From Paralvinella palmiformis (taxonomy: Eukaryota; Annelida; Polychaeta; Terebellida; Alvinellidae), in NCBI GenBank assembly GCA_025642065.1, contig JAODUP010000673.1, positions 53,501 through 117,500 on the forward strand: a stretch of DNA of 64,000 nt, given 5' to 3'. This document shows positions 12,799 through 24,818 of this stretch, piece by piece (positions within the stretch are counted from its first letter, which is position 1; each line of letters begins with the position of its first letter). The translations under genes and the position numbers were made by a program. The notes beneath the pieces were generated by a model, which did no database searches, was not told the DNA's origin, and was given only the letters and a program-made list of their open reading frames with translations.

Positions 12799-15700
12799 TG
12801 TGTGTGAGTATATGTGAGTGAGTGTTTGTTTGTATGTTTGTGTATTTGTTTGTTTGTTCACCAACTTAAATACATTACTCTACCGGAATTAGTCCAAACA
12901 TCCGGTTGAATAATTACGTTCGCCAATTACTGGTTTATTATCATAGTCGTTGTCACAACGGAGAATATCGAGATGTAGAAGAGAATATAATCAGGGAAGC
13001 TTTCCTGTTTTCCTATCAGTCCATTATAGGATAAAAATTGCATCTGGCAAGTTGATTCTCGTAAATGGCTGCCGTCTGATATTTCAAAAGTGCCACGACA
13101 AGTCGTAGGCGTGAAATTACCGATTACACAGAGCCTAGGGACCAGTGGACTGTCTCGCGCCGAGGATTGTGTCAATGTGGCGTAACAGAATGGAACGGGA
13201 CAAGAAAGACGAGTCTCACTTCCCGTTTATGATCAGCGAGATAAAGTTATCAGCAGCCAGCAGGCGGCTGGGTGTTGACTCTAAGGATAGAATGGTTCAC
13301 ACAAGAGAACGCCATGGAATACTTGGCCATAAAATGCTCATCGGAGACAAAATATGAGACTTGTCTAAGCAAAGTACCCTAGCATACACTGACCACTTTG
13401 CGTAATACTCTCCATAACGGTTTCTCTGTTCATCTTCCGCCCCCCCCCCCACTCCGCCCTTCTTGCCCAACAGTAATTGGTCTTGTACACTTTATTATAA
13501 ACACTTTATTGCTATTGTATTAACTACTTTTCAGTGCTATTAACTATTAATTTTGAACTAGGAAATAACTAAAACTGTTCAGACGAACATCATCGTACAA
13601 AGCTGTTAATTACCGTGTACTATAAATAACAGCGTGTGTAAAAGATGAGTAGACAAACGGCAAGTTATGCTAACATGGACGATGTTATTGAGCGGGAGTT
13701 ATATACTTCGATAGCGAATTGTTTGCAGTGTACTAAAGCCTTCTGCACGAAGGCGGAGATGACAGCTTCTTGATCCATCTTAAAACAGCAGCATCGAATT
13801 ACCGACGTCATCATTATGGACTTGGAGACGAGCTTAAGTGGCCGAGTAAACAATACCAGTCACTAATGGTTCTTGTTCTTTCTTAACCATGGCTGCATTA
13901 CGCACCATTTTCCAAATAATGACAGCGTACACAGATTGAATAACTCGGAGTAAATATTGCTTTCACTGTAGCTGAGTTCATCGAATGCTATTGCTGTGTT
14001 TACTTGCAAGATGGGACGTTTGACTCTAAACTGGCTGCGTGGTACATTTGAAAATTACGCCTGCAGGATTACGTGTCAGCATGGATTGAACTGTTGATTG
14101 TCCTATTATTTGATCGGGGGGGGGGGACCCTATAATTAATTATGTGCTACTCTAAATAAAGGGTGATTCGGTTTATACTCTATTCTAATGTGCTTTCGAT
14201 TTATATAGGATTGTGTACTGAGCCTACTTTATCCATCTGCATGGTGAACCAGTATTATGATTTATTCTTCAGTACATAAATAACTATACTCCAACAGTTA
14301 ACTGTGAACGAAAGCTCAGAGTAAAAATGGAAATAACAAAAATACCTTTCGAATCAACAATATTTCTTCACAATCAATTACATATAATTTAAAAATAGGA
14401 ATAACGTCTTTCTTTTCCATTGAAATGTTTTTGACGCATTGTTCTTTATGTTGATGAAATTAAATGTATTCCTCAATTTATAATAAGTTAATTTATTCAG
14501 TTAAAACATAGTCTAACTGTTAGCGCCATTGGCCACAGATCTGAACCAACAGAGTTCAAAACTCGACGTGGACATGCCTGAAGGCTGTTTCATCTTTCAT
14601 TTCGCTTCGCTACCTTTGGGGATCGCTCTATCCATTTAGCCTACCTTGCTGGCCATTAAACATCCATCAACCATGATAGTTAAGCAATGTAGGTAATAAC
14701 ATCATCCATGTTAGCACAACATGCCATTTGCGTACTCACACTTTTACACACTCTGTTTATATTCTACATTTAATAATGGGGGGCTATCGTAGTCGCTCAT
14801 TTTATAGAATTAAACAACAGATACTGGAAACTAAGCCAATTAAACGAACCCGTTCCCTTTTACGTAGTTTAATAACAGCATGTTTGTGTGGGGGGTGGTT
14901 CCTCTGATCTTCGTGGTTTGCGTTTCTGTTACCTAGATAGATTGAACACAAAGTAAATGACGTCGGGCGGTGGTCGGGCTACACCCTTCGGATCAGAGAC
15001 GCTATCTGCCGGCTTTCGGGACTCCGTTATTCATAGAGACGAGCGGGCATTACGGGAGAGCCATGAATCAGGGCGGGGGCTGCGCCCGAGATAAGCCTGT
15101 CACATTCTATCACGCCGGCTGGCCATAATTGAATATAATCACACAGCGTCGGCGCTGCCGTCGGTGCATCAGTCCCGCTTGCTAATCGATCGTCGGCTGA
15201 CATTAAGTCGGCCAGTTTATCGTCGTGTTCTGACACGACAATGCCGACGCCGGCGCTCCGGACTGAGCCCGGCGCTCGTAAGTCACCGAGTCCGGATCAA
15301 CGCTCTGGCCTCGGACCATGGCGCAGAAGATTATAGAACGCTACTACGCCGGCCAGTGGGCAGGGCAACGTACGGGACAACGAGAACCAGACCGGATATT
15401 GTCCACAGCACAGCGAAGACAACCGTTTGACCGACTATATAGAGTTTTGTGAACAGCGTTTTATCAATAGTGGCAGACCCTCTGCATGGGTCTACGTTTT
15501 ACATTCCCGAGTTATATATAGTTTGTCCCCGTTGTTTGCTTTCCCGTCAACGAAACAGAAACCTGATTTCCCCAGCGATAACCCTCGTTCGTGCTAAGTT
15601 CCAAACTTGTCTGCTGTGTTTTCTTCTTCCTCTTCTTGTTGTTGTTGTTGTAAGCGCCGTATGATCTCGTCGCCGAGCCATTCCCGCGCATACTTATTCT

Positions 15701-16706
15701 CACGGGACAGGGTCATAAATCACTCATGATCGCGTAATGCGAGCTAGGTATAAAGATCCCCCATCAATCACACCCGGCGAAGACGTTCGTTATTCTTCCC
15801 GTCCGATCGGTTCTGTTGGTGGGCGGACTGCCTCCATCCCCTCATCTTTCCTCATCGGCGAAAAGGAAGAGAAAAAAGAACAATTTAACGATTTTCCTGA
15901 AGAAGGAGATGTTGCATTAATGATTTTATTACTGTTTTCGGCGCTGTTTAGCACAACCCGGTACAAGTCGGAATCACGCCCGCATCAGTCGATCCGCACC
16001 ACCCAACAGCCTGCCGCCAGCCGCTACCTGAATGATTCCTCCTCGACGCCGTTCCCATAGCTTCATTAGCGTCGCCATGGCATCACGTGCCTCCGATGTC
16101 CACGCGCCTCCTAATCACATGTTACCAACTCGTTAAACAATACTCCCTTCTCGAGTGCTACTTCGTCGCCCGGTGATGGATTTAGACCGAAGCACAAATT
16201 ACCAGATACGACGATCCGGGGGTGGGTGGGGGTGGGGGGTTATGGGGGTGGAGGGTAGAGGTAGAGGAACGGGTGTTATTTGGCCGCTTGTTTCGTGGGG
16301 CGTTATCCCCGCCGGCCAGTCGATCCTCCGGGCTATTCTAAAGCCTGTCGGTCGGTGTCGGTCGACGTGAAGTAAGTAGAAGCGGAGGCTGAGGCAGAGG
16401 CAGACGCTGAAGAACGCCGAGACGAAGGCCGACATCCCGCTCATGTTTACGAGCATTCGGAACAGCCTAAACCGGAAATAACGTCACGAAATGTTTGTCG
16501 ACGGGACCCGAACGGTCTTTATCGGTAAATTACAAAACACGATTCCAAAGCCTGGCCTCCTCTATCGCGCCGGCTGCGTTCGGGATTTACAATCAGTCTA
16601 TATGTCGTAAGGGGGGATTAAAAGCGGGCAACATAAAATGGCTTTTTCTGCGTCGATTTGTAATTAAATACTACCCTATCTATCTCTGTCTGCCTGTCTC
16701 TGTCTG

Positions 16707-16757
<51 letters not shown>

Positions 16758-16791
16758 CCCCCCTCTCTCTCTCTCTCTCTGTCTCTCTCTG

Positions 16792-16845
<54 letters not shown>

Positions 16846-18614
16846 TCCCTCTCTCTCCTCCTCTCTCCTCTCCTCTCTCTCTCTCTCTTTCTCGCTCGCT
16901 CGCTTTCTACCCCCCTTCCCCCCACACATATGTCACCATGCTCGCATGCACATATAGATAGCGAATAGGGAATACTGAGCCCGTGACTTCGGAACGAGTA
17001 CTAGACGAGACAAGAAGAGGGGGAAAATCCCAGTCAGTGAACACCGAATGCCTTTTAACCGGCAACGAGCGGACAGAGGGCGCTGTTCTAGCTCGGCTGA
17101 GCCGGCCGCTGGGTACTCAGAATGCCATCGCTATCCGGCGGGACGTGTGTCTACACGCGCCACTGCCCGGCTCAACAGGGTGGAAAATCTTCAATTACAA
17201 AAGAGTCGCTGCGATCGCTTCCGGCCTGCGCCGCCCTCCGTCTCGGAAATGAATTACAAGCGCCGATTCAGCGCGTCCACCGGAGCACAAACCGAGCCGA
17301 GCAATCTGCCAGTTTATTCAGGGCACGGCGCAGTGAAATGTGCCGATAAAACTGTCATGATCGTTGTGCTGCGGGCCGCGGGCTCTTCCATCGGTCGAGG
17401 CGACCACTCGGCCGGAAACGGATCAGTTCATCGCAGGACTATTCTGCCTATCGGTCGTTAGTAAAGCGAAAGCCGTAAGGCTGAGGGTGGGAGGCGCGGG
17501 TGGTACCTGCCAAAAATGGAATCTCGACCTCCGAATTCTCCTGCAACCCATCTACCGTTATATGTCGATTGGCTTCCGGTATCGGAATTTTTCCAGTAAC
17601 GCCAAGTTAAATGGCATGTGTCTAACGGAAGTAGTACTGTCGCTATGATAGGACCGGACTTCCGAGAAGGCTACTCGCTGAATGAATTAAGCGGTTTATC
17701 TGTTTGCGGTTCAAGTATTGTCAAGATGGTAACTTCTTTAACCTAATATAAACAAGTATTGTCAAGATGTTAACTTCTTTGACCTAACATAGACAAGTAT
17801 TGTCAAGATGGTAACTTCTTTGACCTAATATAAACAAGTATTGTCAAGATGGTAACTTCTTTAAACTAATATAAACAAGTATTGTCAAGATGGTAACTTC
17901 TTTGACCTAACATAAACAGGTATTGTCAAGATGGTAACTTATTGGACCTAATATAAACAAGTAATGTCAAGATGGTAACTTCTTTAAACTAATATAAACA
18001 AGTAATGTCAAGATGGTAACTTCTTTAAACTAATATAAACAAGTATTGTCAAGATGATAACTTCTTTAACCTAATATAAACAAGTATTGTCAAGATGATA
18101 ACTTCTTTAACCTAATATAAACAAGTATTGTCAAGATGATAACTTCTTTAACCTAATATAAACAGGTTATCTGTCTCATTTTTGTTGTTGTTGTTGTTAT
18201 TATAGTATTTGTTTACCCATTATCGTTATCACAATTGTCATCATCATCATCATTGTTGTTGTTGTTGTTAGGTGCTTTGTACTGTTGGTTTTTGTCTCTG
18301 CTGTTGGAGTGAAGTAAAGGTAATGGAGTCATCCAGACGGTGGATGGAGGAACATTTGTCAAGGTTTTATGCAGTGCCTCACAAATTTAAATGCACATAC
18401 CAATACACTGGTACGTTGCATATTTTAGTGTGAAAAGTAAATATTCAGGATTTGGTTTCCTGGGGACTATCCAGATTTTATTTTATTACTGTGAACCAGT
18501 ACCTAACTAATCTAACTAATCCTCCTACATACAAACTTTATGTGTCTTAGTCAACTTTATTGACTTCTTGATGAGTTCAAGCTTCTCCAATAATAATGAA
18601 TGCACGTAAAAGTT

Positions 18615-18653
<39 letters not shown>

Positions 18654-18689
18654 GCCTCTCCCCCATCTCTCTCTCTCTCTCTCTCTCTC

Positions 18690-18772
<83 letters not shown>

Positions 18773-21700
18773 GTGTGCGAACGTGCCTTTTATTTTCTTT
18801 GTATACAGTCTTTCTCAGTTCGTAATTCTACTTTATTTCAGACTGGATCGGGACACTGTCATTCTGCATCTCGCTATCCATGGCGCCCGTTTCAGTGGCA
18901 TTCATCCGGGCGCTGAAATATCGCGGCTACCGTTGGGGAGGACTAATTGGCACCGTGATCCTCAGCTTTAGCTGTCTGACGTCATCGTTTGTCGTGAAGG
19001 AAGAATGGATGTTCCTAACCCACAGCCTCCTCTACGGCGTCGGCTCTAGCCTGCTCTACATGGCCAGTTCGTTAGTGATTGGAGAGTACTTCGACAAGCA
19101 TCACAAGTATCACGTCCTGGCTACGAGCATCCTGCTCTGTGGCTATCCAGTCGGTGAGTAAAGCTCCATCCTCGAAAGCTGGGCGAAGTGCACTTCGCAT
19201 TCACAGATACAGAGCGGTTTTCATGTTTAAGTGCCGATACTCCTTTATTAACGGTGTAACCGGTGCCGAAGTATTATTACCGCCTCCATTCACAGGGAAA
19301 GGCTGACCCAGCAGCGTACCTTAGTAGCGCCCTACATTGGAGAGCTCCGAATCGTCGGATCGAATCCCAGTGTGTTGTCGGCATCTGTAAGATATTTCAT
19401 TCCGGAATAAATGGTTTCGGCCTGAACATCTCATTTACATAGCAAACAGTCCCTCAGCTATATATCTCAGATTAGATAAGGACCCGGGATAAACAAAGTA
19501 ATCGCTCAGTCGTTCCTACGCAATGATATCCCGCAATATAAATGATGATAATGATTTATGGTTGGTGTTTTAGGGCCACTTTTGTTCACATGACAGGCTA
19601 AATGGAAAGTCAAATATGAAACACACTTCAGATATGCCCACGCCGAGATTCGAACTTATGTGGTAGTGATCTGTAGTCCAGCGCGCTACCAACTAGACCA
19701 CAGAGGCGCCACTATAAATAACGAATTAATACATTCGTCGGCTTTAGCGTATCAGATAGTGTTTGTCCACCTCGCAAAATATCCGTGTCCTAATTATGGC
19801 CGGTGCCGGAATAGACTTTCCTATGGCGCAGTTCAAGGGCTCGATATTGAGTATTACCTATATTTGGGGACTGAATCCCTGAGGACTCCCCTCTCGGACA
19901 TAACAAAAATTTGTCTGAGGTGTAACCAGGTCCGATGTTAAAATTAACAAACCAGAGCAAGGGGGAGATACAGATAAAGAAGGGGAACAAATGCTAATTA
20001 ATGGAGAGCGACATCGTCGAGGAGCATCCCAAAATACGCCGAGAGCCAGGTCCTTCCATGCCGGCGTCCGTGTTCCATGTCCCTCGGCCACCGCAGCCGG
20101 GGCCGTTTTTGATGTGCGCTAATTCTATTGTATTCGTTATCTCTCGTTGTCAGGGAGTCTCATCTTCAATCCCATCAATGCTTCGCTGGTGACTAAGTTC
20201 GGTTGGAGGGTGGCCTTCCGCGTGTCCAGCGGCCTCATACTGTTCACCGGGCTGATCTGTTGCTGGCAGTTCAGCGCCAAATCGACGCCCGGCATGCAGC
20301 GGCTGGAGGAGGAGGCAGATTTCAGCGATGGGGTGGAGCCAACGCCAATTGACAGCGACTTCGTCGATGAGGCCGAAGAGGAGAAGAAGCCGCTGTACAA
20401 GAAGTGCTGCACCCTGGCGGACGTAAAACGAAGACCGGAGATTGTTCTCTGGTACATCGGCAATCTGCTCAGTTATCTCGGCTTCTATATGCCATTCATT
20501 AACCTGGTCAGTACTCTCTCTCTCTCAGGTGTATGACGAAGCTGTGCTTGTGTGCGTGTGGGAGCGTGTGTTTGTGTGTGCGTGCGTGCGTGCATGCGTG
20601 CGTGCAAGTTTGAGTAATATTTGCAGGGGGTCTGCGAATTATGCCCCCATTATATTAGTCGACACCTTTAAGATAACAGCGGAGTAAATATATTAAGGCA
20701 TTGGGGAATAAGAGTGGCATCTTGATAAATGTCCATTCCGGTCAGTTTAAGATAAGCCCGCCCAGTCACAAATAATACGTCCTTTTTGTTGTTTTAAAGA
20801 AATAGCAGACGGCAAAAAGTGAACGCCGACGGCCCGCTTCTCTCGTCTCATTTCAGGCATTCTACATGCAGTTGAAGAACATTCCTCCGACGAAGAGTTC
20901 CTGGGCGTTGACATTACTGAGTCTGGCCGAGTGCATCACCTACATAGTGTCATCCTTCCTCGGCGACTACATGAAGGGCAAACTCGTCTACGTTAATGTC
21001 ATATCGTCGGCATTTCTGTCCATCATTTGTCTCATCTGGCCGGCTGTCGATGTCAGCTACTCTCTTATACTGCTAATAGCAATAAGTAAGTCGCAACGCA
21101 ATTAAGCCAAAGTCGTAAAACTGCCGGGTCGCTCTCTCTATATAGATAAGGATAGGATGAGAACGGTTTATGTATAGTCGGCGCGGTAACACTAGAGACT
21201 ATAACGCTATTAAATCGACATAAATAAAATGGCGACGGTATGTAGTACATACTATGTACAATGAATTATATATTGGGTGTATACAATGACCTATTATCAT
21301 ACATACAATTTTCACTTGAATTCAAACAAGTTCAAACATTTGTCCTAAAATCCGATTATTATTCGTTAGTTATTATTTGTTACTTATTTTGCATAAAACA
21401 CAGAAACCACATTTACACTTTGGTAGCCATTCTCGTATATGAGATTTAAAAGAATATAAACTGTTTACTTTCTTCGCATCATTAGGCAACGCGTTCCAAT
21501 AAAACCGGCCGTTATAGTTAAAGTTATTTTTACCAAATGTTACTTTGGATTGGTTTATGAATTGTTAGATTGTCTTCAGATCGTAGATTTACTGGTACAT
21601 TTTTTAAGGTGTTAAGTTTTGATAAATATTCTGGACACATATCATTCATTAGTTTATATGCGATCTCGAGAAATTTGCGATCGACGTGGTTCATTTCGCT

Positions 21701-22663
21701 ACGTTGTGTACGGAATAATTTCTAATTACGTCCCGATTATGTGTTTTGGAACAGGTTACTCACTGTATGAATTATGACAAGGAACTAAAAACATTTGCTT
21801 AAATAGGTTTTTCTATGGTTTATTTGGAACATATAAGTGTCTTTTTTGTATGAAGCCTTCTTCCTTCGATTTCCCATCAGTTTGAAGCGCTTCACTTCGT
21901 CGCTTACCGCAAGTTATTTTACTATTTATATCTGTATTCACTTCTTTTTAGCGATGGGCGGCTTTTTAGGTCTAACCATAGTCTATACATATGCAGCATC
22001 TGGAGAAGTAACAGAACAACCGATAGATGTCGCCTGGTCCTGTACCAATCTCTGGTCAGGCATTGGTATACTTGTTGGGCCATTCTTCTCTGGTGAGTAT
22101 CAGTCCCCGGAAAAGTGTCAACGACATAAACTTGTTGTGTGCTTAATAAAAACAAACAAACGAATGAATGAAGTAACCTTTTTTTTCATACGGAAATAAA
22201 TGAAAGACACGGACAAGGCATTTCGAAATTAACTTCATTTAATGACTTCATTGCTTCCAACACCCCAAGAACCACGATATTCAAATTTCACGGCTGAAAT
22301 GATATTTCTAATTCGATAGGTGCTATTTACGACCTTCGTAAGTCGTATGATGACGTCTTCTACGTGGTAGGCTGCGTCTATATAATAGACACGATAGTGT
22401 TCGCGGCAATACCATTGTTAAAGAGGAGGAGGGATTCGAAGAACAAGACCGAATATAACGAATTTACTGGAATTATTGGAGATAAGCAGACATTCCGCAT
22501 TACCACCAAACGGTCGGAGTCGAAGTCCAGTTTAGCGAATGAAGACGTTAACGGAGCGAGTGATTACGGAACCGTACCAAAGACGCCACCTGTCGAATAT
22601 AATCACGTCGAAAACAACATGGCAGCCTATAATCACAAAATGGCGGCTCAAACGTGGCAATGA
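11949..22663 (+). CDS. SLC16/monocarboxylate-transporter-like MFS carrier, six exons, 529 aa
   Basis: Coding exons are 11949-12159, 18842-19153, 20154-20506, 20857-21085, 21952-22092 and 22320-22663, total 1590 nt (529 aa plus TGA). Every intron is GT-AG, with phases 1,1,0,1,1, and the frame stays open. The protein has the 12-helix plan of plasma-membrane carriers of the SLC16 family: TM1 about 32-54 after EDAKGW, TM2-TM4 at 72-150, GEYFDKHHK at 151-159 where the family has its YF.KRR loop, TM5-6 ending near 214, and an acidic central loop at about 218-262. The second half starts at [10 protein letters not shown], and TM11 carries [19 protein letters not shown]12 ends near 449, followed by an 80-residue polar tail. 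The ATG sits in a strong context (A at -3, G at +4). By family, the role is transport of monocarboxylates or other small organic solutes. The substrate is unknown, because the Asp/Arg pair of TM8 in MCT1-4 is missing. Orthology within SLC16 is not resolved. Confidence 0.9.
12500..12797 (+). repeat. Compound microsatellite (ATCT)n (TA)n (CATC)n (GT)n
   Basis: Four different simple repeats lie in series: about 12500-12627, 12628-12679, 12700-12729 and 12757-12796. Located just inside SLC16-like intron 1. Confidence 0.9.
14578..14675 (+). mobile_element. Family A SINE, degenerate 3' part
   Basis: GGCTGTTTCATC, TTCGCTTCGCTACCTTTGGG and CCATTTAGCCTACCTTG are recognisable, then a diverged tail AAACATCCATCAACC. 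It lies in SLC16-like intron 1. Confidence 0.6.
16709..16900 (+). repeat. Long CT-rich tract
   Basis: Nearly 190 bp of (CT)n with small interruptions (CACACACCCCC, CCATC). Mirror-symmetric polypyrimidine of this length can form triplex DNA. Confidence 0.9.
17711..18166 (+). repeat. 41-bp minisatellite, about 11 copies
   Basis: The unit begins AAGTATTGTCAAGATGGTAA and continues CTTCTTTAACCTAATATAAAC. GTCAAGATG recurs every 41 bp, with a few substitutions (GGTAAC/GATAAC, TTTGACC/TTTAAAC). It lies in SLC16-like intron 1. Confidence 0.95.
18619..18768 (+). repeat. Compound microsatellite (CT)n (TA)n (GT)n
   Basis: It is followed within 75 bp by the acceptor of SLC16-like exon 2. The CT/T content could add to the pyrimidine tract region. 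Confidence 0.9.
18842..19153 (+). CDS. SLC16-like exon 2 (codons 71-174)
   Basis: The acceptor is CTTTATTTCAG and the donor is GTGAGT at 19154. The exon encodes TM2 to TM4, including the segments [19 protein letters not shown] and EYFDKHHK. These match the SLC16 pattern of Y/L-G-x-G followed by a YF basic loop. Phase is 1 at both ends. Confidence 0.92.
19154..20153 (+). other. SLC16-like intron 2
   Basis: A 1.0-kb intron that contains a minus-strand tRNA-derived SINE copy at about 19550-19711 with an internal deletion. Confidence 0.8.
19550..19711 (-). mobile_element. tRNA-derived SINE (family A), internally deleted, in SLC16-like intron 2
   Basis: Tail side GATGATAATGATT and TTTTAGGGCCACTTTTG, head side CGAGATTCGAAC and CTAGACCACAGAGGCGCC. 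The central GCTCGG..GGTAATGAAG part is missing. It is on the strand opposite to the host gene. Confidence 0.8.
20154..20506 (+). CDS. SLC16-like exon 3 (codons 175-292)
   Basis: The acceptor is TCGTTGTCAG. The donor is GTCAGT at 20507, which is non-optimal but keeps the frame into exon 4. The exon encodes TM5-6 ([18 protein letters not shown] and following), the acidic loop rich in E/D at about 218-262, and TM7 ([20 protein letters not shown]). Exit phase is 0. Confidence 0.9.
20507..20856 (+). other. SLC16-like intron 3
   Basis: A 350-bp intron with a short CT run and GT/GC-rich simple sequence just after the donor. Nothing else is seen. Confidence 0.8.
20857..21085 (+). CDS. SLC16-like exon 4 (codons 293-368)
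   Basis: The acceptor is CTCATTTCAG and the donor is GTAAGT at 21086. The exon encodes the end of TM7, TM8 ([20 protein letters not shown]) and TM9. The FLGDYM segment is at the site of the family's G.L.D turn. Exit phase is 1. Confidence 0.92.
21086..21951 (+). other. SLC16-like intron 4
   Basis: An 866-bp AT-rich intron. No repeat or gene is recognised inside it. Confidence 0.8.
21952..22092 (+). CDS. SLC16-like exon 5 (codons 369-415)
   Basis: The acceptor is TTCTTTTTAG and the donor is GTGAGT at 22093. This short exon encodes TM10 and TM11. It ends in [12 protein letters not shown], which matches the SLC16 TM11 signature G.G...GPP..G except that the second Pro is Phe. Confidence 0.9.
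22093..22319 (+). other. SLC16-like intron 5
   Basis: A 227-bp intron containing a short CAAA/GAAT simple stretch. Nothing else is seen. Confidence 0.8.
22320..22663 (+). CDS. SLC16-like terminal exon 6 (codons 416-529)
   Basis: The acceptor TTCGATAG has a short pyrimidine tract. The exon encodes TM12 (about 428-449), a KRRRDSKNK basic stop-transfer stretch, and a polar Ser/Thr/Asn-rich tail that ends [10 protein letters not shown] before TGA at 22661-22663. No family motif is visible in the tail. Confidence 0.88.
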
Positions 22664-22852
22664 TTATTTTAGGATATGATCTGATTGTTCTTTGACGCAC
22701 ACACACACACACACACACGACTGCACATACATAAACAGACACATACGCACACACTCGCGCGCGCCCGCGCGGAAATATGTAGCATAGACTGTGTCCAGCA
22801 ATATTAGCTTATCTGGACACAAATATCTACCCGGCGTTGAAGAGAATACTCC

Positions 22853-22918
22853 GTTGTACACCACTGCCATAAGAAGGCGTGTACACGGTCAGTATCGTGT
22901 ATAGACTTGGTGTACAAC
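22853..22918 (+). other. Inverted repeat in the SLC16-like 3' flank
   Basis: GTTGTACACCA (22853-22863) pairs perfectly with TGGTGTACAAC (22908-22918) across a 44-nt loop, about 190 nt past the stop codon. It could be an RNA hairpin in the 3'UTR. Confidence 0.4.
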
Positions 22919-23542
22919 TTTATGATAGGCGGTATGTAACCGAGTTGTTGTACGTTAACTTTTACACCGAAGTGGCGACGATCGGGAGAGTTTAAATCGC
23001 TGTTACGTTTCAACGTCTCGGAGTAGGACTGTAGGACTATATGTGATGTATATGGGTAGCGAAGTCGAGCACAGGTTGTAAATAATGGCTATGTAAACCG
23101 CCAACCTGTGCCTGTTCGGTGTTTAATTTACTATATAGCCGAGGAGAAGTATTGTTCCGTAAGTGTGAGTTAGTAGTAACTCGATCGTGTTTGTCTGTTT
23201 TTAATACGGAATGCTCAAATCTGTTGCTACGACGGAGAGTTTATTTATACGGTCGGTTTCCGTTGGCGAGGGTTAATTTCCTCTTTTTCGATGCCATATT
23301 AATATGTCGGTGCCAGTTATCTTTTATTGTTATCGTTTTAATCTAAAAGCCTTTAAATATGTGATCCGCTGTGATCTACATCTCACCTCTGATGGCTGGC
23401 GGCAAGAACAAAGATCTTTTCTGATGAACACTTCATCGTTTGGTTGCGATTGTTAATCGTTTATCGCCTACAATTTTGTACCATTTCAGTACTTACTACA
23501 CCTGCAGTAATTACTACACTTGCGGTAATTACTACTACTACT

Positions 23543-23622
23543 ACTAATAATAATAATAATAATAATGTATTTTTAATAAAGAGCCCTTACTAGCAGGAAC
23601 CATTCAAAGGCGGTGTACAAAT
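23543..23622 (-). mobile_element. Retroelement 3' tail with (ATT)n, minus strand
   Basis: The reverse complement gives TTGTACACCGCCTTTGAATG, then CTAGTAAGGGCTCTTTATT and ATACATTATTATT, homologous to 33040-33121. Confidence 0.65.
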
Positions 23623-23729
23623 AATATGTAATATAATAATACCCCAAATAATATATCAGTAAAAACCCTATAAGAAATGTAGAAAAGAATAATTATTTAT
23701 CTGTGAAACCGACCTTGAACAGGCGTGTT

Positions 23730-23815
23730 TTAGTACACCTGCAGTAACTACTACACCTGCAGTAATCACTACACCTGCAGTAATCACTACACCTGCAGTA
23801 ATCACTACACCTGTT
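23730..23815 (+). repeat. 18-bp tandem repeat
   Basis: ACACCTGCAGTAATCACT is repeated about five times. A related pair (ACACCTGCAGTAATTACT) lies 240 bp upstream at 23.50-23.53 kb. Confidence 0.85.
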
Positions 23816-24326
23816 CCTGAAACAACTGAAGCAAACTGATTTCAGAATGCCGATAATGCCCAATCCCCTAAAACTCGCCTATTCACGTAATCTCTCGGAT
23901 TGCTTTGACGGTGTGTAGCTCGGTAATTTGTACATAGGCGTATCATTTCACATAGAACTCTGTCCCGTAGTATGGCGAATGCTGTAGTGCAGTTGTTACA
24001 TTTCATCTATACTACGTTGAACTTTCAACTGTAAATATTAATTCGACGTACAATTTATGACGTATTAGATCACAAAAAAGGAAGGGAGTTGTTTTTGCGA
24101 CGTCGTGCTGATTTATAAACGATCTAAATGCCTTCAGGATACGAATTGTTATTATAGGCTGAAAAGATATGTATTGCTCCTGATTGGATCGTCATATGTG
24201 CGGTAATATGAGTCGATGGTTTAAGTTATGTCATGTTTTGAGAAATGCAATAATTAATTATTTATTGTTTAATGTCATTAACATATATGAAACCTTTTGT
24301 AATGTGTTATCGTATACATACATACA

Positions 24327-24377
<51 letters not shown>

Positions 24378-24771
24378 GAATCAAATTATGATATTCATGT
24401 ATGTATAAAGAAGTGAAGTCTTAAAACTGGATAATGTGTATGTGTATGGGTGACATCAGCTACAAATATTACGTATGGAGATTTGTTACAGTTTTGTGAA
24501 CGTGTTACTAGGTAAATATGTACCTTGTAGCATATTTAATATGGAAAGGTACTAATCTGTTAGATGCTGACAGACTTGATTATTAGATTACTTGTTTATT
24601 TCCAGGTGTGTTTCAATAATATTTGTTATTTTAATAATATTGTTGTTCTTGTTATTGTAAACACTAGGAAGTATTCGTTATAAATCATTTCTGCATACAG
24701 TCCATTCCTTGTTACGTGATTAAAGGTGGGCTGTTAATTAACATGTGGATATACTTACACAAGCTAACGCG

Positions 24772-24818
<47 letters not shown>

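Larger units (their letters stand above)
12160..18841 (+). other. SLC16-like intron 1 (6.7 kb)
   Basis: The intron carries ATCT/TA/CATC/GT arrays at 12.5-12.8 kb, a SINE 3' fragment near 14.58 kb, a CpG- and GC-rich block at about 14.95-17.65 kb, a long CT tract, and the 41-bp minisatellite. No extra exon is needed, because exon 1 joins exon 2 in frame. The CpG-rich block could be regulatory. Confidence 0.8.

Noticed and set aside
17048..17461. 137-codon frame in the CpG-rich part of SLC16-like intron 1
   Set aside because: Arg/Ala/Ser-rich translation without a domain. Two overlapping frames are equally open, which points to composition.
23735..23815. Regular 18-bp repeat considered as a CRISPR-like array
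   Set aside because: There are no spacers. It is a direct tandem repeat in animal DNA.
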